From assembly GCA_002099365.1 (NCBI GenBank), contig MSED01000003.1, positions 2,728,001 to 2,792,000 on the forward strand: a stretch of 64,000 nucleotides of DNA, read 5' to 3'. Shown here one piece after another: positions 1 to 8,385 of the stretch. Position numbers and translations under genes: made by a program. The notes beneath the pieces were generated by a model. It did no database searches, was not told the DNA's origin, and saw nothing but the letters and a program-made list of their open reading frames with translations. This DNA comes from Phialophora verrucosa. Its lineage: Eukaryota > Ascomycota > Eurotiomycetes > Chaetothyriales > Herpotrichiellaceae. Position 1 is the stretch's first letter. Each line of letters begins with the position of its first letter.

Positions 1-1283
1 TCTTCAACAGACGCAATGCAGTCGGCGCAACATAGAACTGCGTGACATTGTGCTTGTCGATGACGTCCCAGTAGCGGGAGAAGTTGGGGTAGGCGGGGGT
101 GCCCTCGAAGACGACGGTCGCGACACCGAGCAGGAGAGGGGCGTATACGACGTAGGTATGGCCGGTAATCCAACCAACGTCACCGCCGCAGAAGAAGACA
201 TCGTCGTCATGGATATCGAAGGAGTACTTGCCAGTCACCGCGGCGCCTAGCAGGTAACCCCCAGTCGAATGCATGACACCTTTAGGCTTGCCGGTCGAAC
301 CAGACGTGTACAGCAGGAACAGAGGGTCTTCGGACGCGACGGGCTCTGGAGGGATGTAGGCGGGGTATTTCGCAGTCTCTTCGTGCCACCAGAAATCTCG
401 GCCCTTGGTCCAGGGCACGTCTGCACCTGTTCTCTGGTAGACCAATACGCGGGTAACGTCAGGGCACTTCTTGAGAGCTTCATCCACGATCTTCTTCGTG
501 CCAATCAATTTGCCGCCGCGCTTTCCCTCGTCTGTGGTGATGACGACCTTGGAGTTGGCGTCGATGATTCGGTCCGCCAACGAGCCGGACGAGAAACCGG
601 CAAAGACAACCGAGTGGACGGCGCCGATACGGGTCACCGCGAGGAAGGAAATGACGGCTTCGGGAATCATGGGGAGATAGAGCGCCACGGTGTCTCCTTT
701 CTTGACACCCATCTGTGTCAAGGTGTACGCAACTCGTGAGACCTCGCGCAGGAGCTCGCCATAGGTGAGGACACGACCTTCGCCTGGCTCGTCGGCCTCG
801 TAGATGATGGCGGGCTTGTCCGGGTTTTTGATCGCATGACGGTCCACGCAGTTGTAGCTCGCATTCAGCTGGCCCTCCAGAAACCAGGCGTTGTCTCCGT
901 TGGCCAACGAACCGGTATGGACGGTCTTGAAGTCTCGCTGCCAGTCCAGCAGTTCTCGGGCCATTTTACCCCAGAACTTGTCTGGCTGCTCGATCGACTC
1001 CTTGTACAAGGCATTGTATTCGTCCAAGTCTTTGAGGTGAGCCTTGCCGGGTCCCTTCTTCCAATATGGCTTGGGGACACTGTGAGCGGATTAGCACAAT
1101 CAAGTCACTGGAGGAGTCGGGCTCCAGGAACATACTGGAAGGTATCGACTTCGTGGGCTTCGGCCTGCGTGGTGCGTGGTCAGTTTTCGACGAGGAGACA
1201 CGAGAATCCGGGTAAAAGGAACAAATTCTGCTTACCACGACGGGCCCTTCCTTCTTGGGAGGCTTGACGTCGCCTTCGGACAT
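1..1283 (-). CDS. facA: Acetyl-CoA synthetase, 3'-truncated by window edge
   Basis: Makes acetyl-CoA from acetate, ATP and CoA; in filamentous fungi the facA/acu-5 enzyme is needed for growth on acetate. Exons read 1283-1236, 1164-1136 and 1079-1, with introns GTAAGC..CAG (1235-1165) and GTATGT..CAG (1135-1080) that keep frame. The N-terminus (MSEGDVKPPKKEGPVVV) runs into the family start AHEVDTF-VPKPYWKKGP. The ANL-superfamily AMP-binding P-loop signature (YTSGSTGKPKG) lies about residues 270-280, followed by GGDVGWITGHTY. The adenylate-forming core continues past base 1, so the C-terminal domain with the acetylatable lysine is not visible. The product is cytosolic or nuclear in fungi. The start is the only ATG that gives this N-terminus. 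About 1.25 kb of upstream DNA separates it from GET2. Identity is near certain. Confidence 0.96.
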
Positions 1284-2531
1284 TGTGATGAGCTTCTCGG
1301 TGACCGGCTGTGCAGATGGGAGGGAGTGGGTAGACGGGAGAGCAGAAGTCAAGCTTGGAGCGGCTCAGGAAGGGGAAAAGGATTATGTTTATATCGTGGA
1401 CTCGGCTGCTGGGTGTCTAATTGCGCATGGATGGTGCGAGTGTGGACACCAGGAAAGCAGGACCCGTTCTCAGGCGGGGAGATCAGGAGCTCTAATATAG
1501 AATGGTGCAACACAGGCCCTCGACAGCAGGAATCCCTGATGACGCTAGTCTGCGCATTCACCGAGCCTGGAGAAAAGGACTGTCTGCTTGATCGAGTGAC
1601 CTGCACACCTGTCCGTGTCGAAGATTCGCGCGGATTTGCATTGGCATATCGTCACACCAAGAACGACACAAGACTGTTTTTGCGGACGGAGCTTGGGACA
1701 CAGCGTCGGATGGGCGCCCCCGCAAAGCTGCAAGGGCTGCGATTGGGTCTTCGCGGCCATCAGCAGTGCCCCTCGATGCAGGTGGAGTGCCCCTCTCCCA
1801 CCAACCATGGCCTTCGTCATTCTCCTTTTCCTTTTATCCGCCATGCGCGCCAGCAGAAAACCCAGCGGCAGCGTGAGCTCATCCGCCTCTTTTCGGCCAT
1901 GGTCAGATACAATTGCCTCAACTTGTTTTGTCGGAGGATTCTGCTTCACACCAAGTCATCGAAGATCAGATGTTTCGCGGTACTTGTGCGGAGGCGCACA
2001 GCATGAACTGTACGAGTACATAGCACCCCGCACCGGGGGGTTGATCCCAGCACCTGTCAAGTCACACGTGAGCCTCTACGCGGTATTAACAGGTGCCTCT
2101 CCCAGCGTGTTACCGGCCAGTCGCCTGGAGAGGTCCGATCCCCGGCCTTGCATCATCGGGTCGGAACTGGCTGACCCCTGGGAGGTCCGCAAGAACGTGG
2201 ACCATCAATCCGCCGACACGAGGAAACCCGGTCGCGCCCACGGCCGCTCGCGGGGCTCCGAAGGTCTGAACATGTCCCTTACTCGTACTTGTCGGTGCGA
2301 GTAGGCACAAGCGGACGGCTGGGTCGATTGGCGATCTGGACAAGGGCGCCCATGCAAGAAGCAATACCGTAGCGTGATCATCTTGGCTCAGTTATTATGC
2401 CAGCGCGTTTAATTCGTCGAGGGACAAAGTCCGTGCATGTTCAAGCCCGCAACTTCTCGCAATCCTCATCTGACCACACTCTCAAACGTTTGCCACCAGC
2501 TTGTTGACTGTGGTTCTGTATCCTTCCAGAT
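1284..2531. other. Intergenic, promoter side of acetyl-CoA synthetase
   Basis: Between the acetyl-CoA synthetase start and the GET2 stop. Open frames cross it on both strands but none resembles a protein family. One CACGTG box lies at 2065-2070. I see no RNA gene or repeat. Confidence 0.5.
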
Positions 2532-3551
2532 TCAGACTCTTCCTTTGATCCAGGCCGCTAGCCCCAGGCCGAAGACCATAATCATGCCGTCTCCGAATAG
2601 TTCCTTGCCCATCTGTATCCACAGCCCTATCCCGCTTTTGCCCGAGCCGCCTTTGGTTAATACCCCTGCACTCTGCAGCAACAGTTCGCCGGTCAAGAAG
2701 ACAATAAACGGGTTCTGGAACGTTGCCGGAGCCGGCGGGTTCTCACCATACATCTGAGTGGATTTGTTGATGTCGAATACCAAGTACAGCCCCGCAAGTG
2801 TCGCGAACACCACATGCACGATCTTCCAGATCCGCATCGCTTGTATCTCGGCCGGGCTAGGTGGAGCTTTCTGGTTGCCCATGACCATGTTCGTCAAGAA
2901 GGGAGGAAGACCCGTTGCCTTTGAGATGTCATCGGGAGATAGCCCGGGCATCGCACCCATACCTCCAGGCGCACTCGGATCAGAGGCACCATCCATGCCT
3001 CCCATCATGGCTTGCAACATCTTCAACATCGGGTCTTCTGGCTGTGTTTCGCCTCGTTCTTCTTGCGGGAGCGGTTGTCTCAACATGGCCCTCAAATAGT
3101 CCTCTTGCGCGCGTACTTGTTCCGGGGTAAGTGACGAAGCTGCAGCTGCCGGCGCTGTCTGCGGCGGCGGAGTAGATGTGGCAGGCGGTGTCGGCACTGG
3201 CGACTCATGTCGCACTGTAGGAATCGGCGTTAGCTTGCTTGATTCAGCCAGTAGATCGCCCTAGATGCTTGAATGGCAGGGAGCCACGGATCGCGCTCGA
3301 CGCTTGAACGCAGGGAAAGACGGATCACCCTCAACGCTCAGATGGCCGGGAAAGACGGATTCGCCTTGTACTTTGACGGCGAACAGACATCCGTCCAGAG
3401 GAAATCAATACTTACTGCTCTCCGGAGTCCTTCCACTGAGCCTTGTAATCTTGTCCAGTCTTTCCGCTGCAGTGCCTGTGATTTTGGCCTCGCGCTTCTG
3501 TCGCCGAATGCGCGCCTGTCGCTGTGCCGGTGTTTCTTCTGCGTCCGCCAT
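2532..3551 (-). CDS. get2: GET complex subunit GET2 (tail-anchored protein insertion)
   Basis: ER membrane receptor subunit that, with Get1, docks the Get3 ATPase and inserts tail-anchored proteins. Exon 1 (3551-3416) encodes MADAEETPAQ followed by the basic cluster RIRRQKREAKI at residues 14-24, the Get3-binding signature of Get2/CAML. Exon 2 (3214-2532) carries a Pro/Ala-rich linker, a Met/Gly-rich stretch and three hydrophobic segments (RIWKIVHVVFATLAGLYLVF, the NPFIVFLTGELLLQSAGVL segment, and one ending GLGLAAWI). The 201-nt intron (GTAAGT..CAG) closes to 272 aa, in the usual Get2 range. The N-terminal half is expected to be disordered and cytosolic. The intron contains three copies of a 35-bp repeat, and a 49-bp repeat lies just upstream of the start. 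Fungal Get2 is poorly conserved, so the call rests on the basic motif plus three membrane spans. Confidence 0.87.
3264..3367. repeat. 35-bp imperfect tandem repeat, three units, inside GET2 intron
   Basis: Units lie at 3264-3298, 3299-3332 and 3333-3367. Each contains a GC(A/C)GGGA(A/G)..CGGAT core. They fill about half of the single GET2 intron. Confidence 0.8.
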
Positions 3552-3585
3552 GGCGGGTGTCGTGGTCAGAGTATCAGAGTCCCCT

Positions 3586-3720
3586 GTTCAGCGGGGAGAT
3601 CGAGGAGTCGATGGAAACCCAGTCAGAGTCTCCCGTTCGACAGGTAGATCGAGGAGTCGATGGAAACCCAGCCAGAGTTTCCCGTTCGACAGGAATATCA
3701 AGGAATTGATAGAAAGAAGA
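3586..3720. repeat. 49-bp tandem repeat upstream of GET2
   Basis: Two near-identical units (3586-3634 and 3635-3683) and a diverged partial third unit (from 3684) share a core reading GATCGAGGAGTCGATGGAAA. They start 35 bp upstream of the GET2 ATG, so they probably lie in its 5' leader or core promoter. Confidence 0.85.
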
Positions 3721-4216
3721 TGCGCCAGCAGTGTTGCGCGCGTGTTTCAGGCCTGCTGCGAGGACAACGTGGCGTGGGCGCCGTACTTTTTTCCCCTTTG
3801 GTCCTGTGGAATTGCAGCTCTGGTGTGTGGCTCACCCAACAGGCGGATCTCGGAAAACGCGTGAATCAGGCGAATAAACAAGGGACTGGTGCCTCGAGGA
3901 TGGCAGTGTGTGGCTATTCTACTGGTCGTGTCTGTTCGGGGTTCAAATGTACCAGCCAGCTGTTCGATGCTAATTACTCAAGAATTGGAGAACCACGAAC
4001 CCTGGAGAGATGCCTATGACGTCGCTGGTCCTGTTCCTGTTCCTATCACTGGTTCACCGAGTCCCAAACAGCATGTCTCTGACTGCTACACCTTCTCCTT
4101 CATTCCCTTCCTTTCATCCATCTGGACTGATTTCACTCCAGAGCCCTCTCTCAATCCCTGGCCAGACCATCTTTCTGCAGGCCGCCCTATGAATCCAACT
4201 TATGCCATGCCCAAAG

Positions 4217-4234
4217 CACGTGCTGACCCACGTG
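4217..4234. promoter_or_regulatory. Paired CACGTG (bHLH-type) boxes
   Basis: Two perfect CACGTG palindromes at 4217-4222 and 4229-4234 have 12-bp centre spacing, about one helical turn. They lie about 670 bp upstream of GET2. CACGTG is bound by fungal bHLH factors of the Pho4/Cbf1 type; use here is inferred from sequence only. Confidence 0.4.
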
Positions 4235-4683
4235 TTAGTCTGACGGTCCTTTCACCACCTTTCCTCACAGGCTGGTCTCCGATATGCAAAAGATGAATTG
4301 CTTTGGCAGTGTCTCTGAAACACATCCGAGACGTCCCAGTCCAGGCTGGAAGCCGCCCCGCCTTGACAGCCTTCAATATCAAATCCCCTGCTGATATAAC
4401 CTCGGGAGACACCTTCTTCATCGCCTAGTCAGCATACCGAAGTCGCCGACGATGAGTATCGTATGATGCCTGCCGTATGCTTCAGCCTTCCCCGCTTGTG
4501 GAATCCTGGCGATAAGCCTAGATAGTGTGGCCGTACGGAGTATCCATATGTCTTTCTCCTGGTGGGGACGCGCGCCGGGACTTTGACCATCACATATCAT
4601 CCTTGGCAAGAGGGGAGATGTGAGAGCACTGAAGGCAGGATTCTGCTCCCACACTGATCCACGAGAGTGCGCCCAAGACTAGC

Positions 4684-4787
4684 GATGCCAAAAGCCGGTA
4701 ATGACCTCGGTGAAAGACCAAAGAATGTCAGTAGTGATGCCAAAAGCCGGTAGTGACCTCGGTGAAAGACCCAAGAATGCGCGTAGT
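4684..4787. repeat. 52-bp direct repeat, two copies
   Basis: Copies 4684-4735 and 4736-4787 are adjacent and differ at only a few positions. Both begin GATGCCAAAAGCCGGTA. They lie in non-coding DNA. Confidence 0.9.
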
Positions 4788-5167
4788 AGAGCCAGACCAG
4801 ATATCTTCCCACTAAACATCCGAAGTACCATAGCAAGCTCAGATCATCTCAGAAAGCGTTGTGATCGACGCGGTATGCTCTCGAAGACATGGCACCCAAG
4901 CTTTGATTAGATGTACCACAGGACAAGGACAAGGACGAGGGGCAAGGTCTCCCAGATCTCAAGTACCTCGACACACACGACACCGACGTTGAGGCCGCCC
5001 CCAGGCCGGCAGGCAGCCAATGCAAATCCCAACCGCAACCCCAAGCGCCAGAATGTCTGTCATGTAATAGGGATAATCGTCACGGGTCGTCAAAACACAC
5101 ACGGCTGCTTTATTTTCTTCTTCGCAAATCCTTGCATCTTAGGGGGTGTGTAAAAACCTCCCCACGC

Positions 5168-5963
5168 TCATTGCAGACAAATAGCATAAAAGGCCTCCTT
5201 GGCCACACTGCCGGTGCCGTCGTAGTCGAATTCCTCGACCATGGCGTGGATCTCGTCCTCTGTGAGGCCCGTCTCGCCGAGCTCGCGCGCCACGCGTCGG
5301 ATGTCGTCCATCTCGATATATCCCCTCTGCTCCGGGTCGAAGAGCAGCAGCGCGCGCTCCACCTCCTCGGTCGGATCGCGCTCCAGGATCTTCTGCGCCG
5401 CGATCCGCTGGAAGGGCACCTGCGCAAGCAGGAGCTGGCTGGCGTGGTACGACTGTTGGCCTCGCCCGGGCGGGCCCCTCTTGAACTTCGGCTTCGGCAC
5501 ACCCTGCGTGTGCATGATCTGGGCGATTTCCGGTTTCGGGACCGTGAAGCCTAGGGACCGCAGCGCGACGCGCACCTCGTGGTAGTCGAGATGGCGGTCG
5601 CGGTCGAGGTCGAAGAGGGAGAACTGTCGGCGCGCGCGATGTTAGTCCGGTCACTCAATCGTTCGGTATTGACGCCCATACCGATTCATTGATTTCGTCG
5701 CGCTGTTCTTCGCTCAATTCGCTCAGCGCGTTGGGTTCCTTCTCGATGCTCTGTCGGCCTAGCCCTGACGGCGGCGGCGGCACCGCCGTCGTCGGCTGGG
5801 CGTATTGGTATGATTGGTGCTCGGGGCGCCGCCCGAACGTGGACTGGGTGTATGGCTGGGAAGGCGCGGTTGCGCCACTGGGTCTCTGCGCCGTGCGGTC
5901 GGGCAGCTTGCTCGAGGATGCGTAGACATTGCGACCCGGGAAGGCGGGATTTCCTTGCGACAT
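5168..5963 (-). CDS. cdc31: Centrin CDC31 (EF-hand, spindle pole body)
   Basis: Calcium-binding centrin needed for spindle-pole-body duplication, and in yeast also for the TREX-2 mRNA export complex. Exon 1 (5963-5682) encodes a Pro/Gln/Tyr-rich leader of about 85 residues and the start of EF-hand 1. Exon 2 (5623-5168) holds the rest. The intron GTATGG..CAG joins EINES to FSLFDLDRDRHLDYHEV, a full EF-hand 1 loop. EF-hand 2 is replaced by a basic Gly/Pro segment (VPKPKFKRGPPGRGQQSYHA). The centrin hallmark EKILERDP-type helix (AAQKILERDPTEEVERAL) follows. EF-hand 3 (FDPEQRGYIEMDD) has lost acidic residues. EF-hand 4 (FDYDGTGSVAKEAF) is near canonical but ends in Ala-Phe rather than Glu-Phe. 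The product is 245 aa against about 160-170 for yeast Cdc31; the extra length is the leader and the insertion. Confidence 0.93.
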
Positions 5964-6395
5964 TGGCGCGGGGCGTGGGCATCGAAGGGGCGCAAACGCG
6001 CCAAAAAAGGTCACCTGTATTGCCTTGGTCGCAGCATGAATGTGAAGGTTGACAGGAGGTGCTAGTCTGCAGTCAGTGGACGGAGCTGAACTGGAACTGG
6101 GGAATTATTATTGTTGACAGGACAAAAGGCCGAGTTGGACGCGTGCCGGAAACGGACGCGCCTCGGAAAATGCTAAATTCCTCTTTATTTAAACTGGCAC
6201 CTGGAAACAAGGCTGGGCTTCCCTATCGACTGTCACCACTTATGCAGTACCAGCACAGACTCCTATTGACATCTAAATACGCAGTATAGCGAGTAGTACC
6301 ATCGAGCGAGGGGCACAAGTTTCTCAGCTGCATCCTCAGCCTGTGATACTTCTTCTCCTACAGTCTACATAGCGGTCTAGCATCTAATGTACTCT
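5964..6395. other. Intergenic upstream of CDC31
   Basis: About 430 bp between the CDC31 start and the BNA3 stop. It should hold the CDC31 promoter and the BNA3 3' end. No gene or repeat seen. Confidence 0.5.
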
Positions 6396-7904
6396 TCACG
6401 CCATATACTTCCTCAATCCCCGCAACCGCCCCTTCGCATCCTCGAGAACATCGTCATTCTTACACACGGCAAATCTCATCCAGTCCTCCGCAAGGTGCGC
6501 CCGTTCGCTCGTGTAGAACTCCGTGGGCGGGATGGCAGCCACTCCTAGCTCCATGATCAAAAACCAGGACATCTTGAAATCCCGCGGCCGGTCCTTCACA
6601 TGGTCGGGGAATTCATAACCCTGAGGGAGTTTCACTTTCGACAGGTTCGCGAGAACAAAGTAGCCACCTTCGGGGATAGAGTAGGGGATTCCCAGCTCAT
6701 CGAAGACCTCGCAGAACCGGTCCACCTTGCCCTTCATTTCGGTGATTTGCTGGTCCCAGAAACCGACTTTGTCGGCCTGTTCAAAGCCAATTGCCGCGGC
6801 CTCTTGTAAAGGCGAGACGCTCGAGTAGCAGATCCGCGTATGTGCTGCGGCCACGTACTTGATCAGCTCTGGCGGGCCGATCAGATATCCGACACGCCAG
6901 CCCGTCGCATAGAAGTTCTTGCCCGCCGAACCTACGGTGAGGGTGATCTTGGCCAGTTCCGGAGATAATGTGGCTATCCGTGTGAAGGGAACGTAGTATA
7001 ACCGGTCGTACACCTCGTCGGAGAGAATGATGACTTTATACTTCAGGCAGAGCTCGCCAATCCGGGTCAATTCTTCCTTGTTCAGCACCTTGCCGACCGG
7101 ATTATGAGGCGAGTTCAACACGATCATTTTCGTCTTCTCGTTGAATGCCTTGGCAAGCTCGTCGAAGTCGATGGTCCAGTTCGCGGCGGAGGAGGTCCGT
7201 TCTGCACCATCCTTCGGAGGATGCATGGGCACGTATCTGATTGTGCCCCCCGGCATTTCGATGTTGCTGAGGTATTGGTCGAAGAAGGGCTCGAATATGA
7301 TGACCTCGTCCCCTGGCTCGATGAAGCCCATGAATGCGCTGAGCATGCCTGCACCCTGTCAGATATGTGGTTCTCGTCTTTCCGTCTTCCTCTTACCCTC
7401 ATTCGCCCCGGTGGTAATAGTGACCTCCGTCTCGGGATCCAATGTCCTTCCAAAGAACGGGGAGTATGCATCAGCGATCGCCTTCTTCAGCCTCGGTCTG
7501 CCCTTTGTGGGCGAGTATTGGTTGCATTCCACTCTGTCCAGTGCGCTTTTCGCAGCGTCAATGATGAACTGGGGAGGGTTGTAACCACTGCCGAAGCCAC
7601 TGTCAGAAGGATGTCCCTTGCGGTCGCGAGCGTGTCTGCATACTCACAAAAACCCTTGGCCCATGTTGACGATTGGCTGGACAGGCGACGCAGCGGCGGC
7701 CTCGTTGACTATTGACCAGACATCCTGCTTTTGTCCGGCCACTCGCTTCGCAGGCGCAAACTTGGCGTCCATCCTGCGGTGCGAAGAGAAAGTGCGGGCC
7801 CTGGAGTGCAAGCCGGACCAGCAGCTGGGGGGTTGTTCTGCACGAAGGACCTGGCGACTGAGTGATCGGACCACAGGTGAGGTAGGTGCGAGGTTGAAGG
7901 TCAT
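6396..7904 (-). CDS. bna3: Kynurenine aminotransferase (BNA3-type, class I PLP transaminase)
   Basis: PLP enzyme converting kynurenine plus 2-oxoglutarate to kynurenic acid. Exons 7904-7648, 7587-7397 and 7348-6396 close to 466 aa. The first ~45 residues (Arg/Ser/Thr-rich, no acidic run, ending RARTFSSHRR) look like a mitochondrial presequence; the conserved core begins AKRVAGQKQDVWSIVNEAA. The order IVNMGQGFFGYNPPQF, ECNQYSPTKGRPRLKKAIA, TTGANEGMLSAFMGFIEPGDEV, NSPHNPVGKV, ILSDEVYDRL and VGSAGKNFYATGWRVGY matches class I fold-type transaminases of this subfamily. The lysine in SAGKNF is the expected PLP Schiff-base residue, and DEVYD holds the Asp/Tyr pair contacting the cofactor. Intron 1 has two in-frame acceptors 12 nt apart; the inner one (exon from 7587) restores the conserved GFFGYNPP. 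Confidence 0.94.
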
Positions 7905-8385
7905 GCCGCAGCAGCTGAGTCAACGGGCATTGAGGAGCACTTCACGACGCACACGAGCCAGTGGTGAGCACGCAAGATGGAAATTGCGTGCACACAATAA
8001 GACCCGGCCTGAGCGAGTCATCTACCAGTGAGGGGGTTGCAAATGGTTGCGAGATCGGATGGTCGCAGAATCGCTTAGTCTGACGACATCCGCCAAGCAG
8101 AATCTGTATGGACTCGCTGTGTGCTCGGCTGCATGCACGCCTTTGATTGACTGGAGTGGCACGAATTGGGGGAAGCAACCGAGATGCAGGAACGCAGGAA
8201 AAGTCGTTGATGTTCATCATTCACATTGATTCATCAAGGGTGGTCGTATCCACGATTATCCAAAGGCACATAACGCCCTCCACATATGCAATGCTTCCAG
8301 CCTTCTCAGGCATATCCCAACTTTACAGATACCTCTTCGGGACGGCTAGGGACACCATCCAAGTCCTCCTCTAATACACAATGCC
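7905..8385. other. Intergenic upstream of BNA3
   Basis: About 480 bp between the BNA3 start and the ADAM stop. Nothing recognisable beyond expected promoter and 3' flank. Confidence 0.5.

Larger units (their letters stand above)
3721..5167. other. Intergenic between GET2 start and CDC31 stop
   Basis: No coding region is supported. Two CACGTG boxes (4217-4222, 4229-4234) are 12 bp apart. A 52-bp direct repeat occupies 4684-4787. The short open frames here show no family resemblance. Confidence 0.5.

Noticed and set aside
1176..2304. Two overlapping plus-strand frames of 229-276 codons upstream of acetyl-CoA synthetase
   Set aside because: They overlap each other in different phases and antisense to the facA exon 1; no domains.
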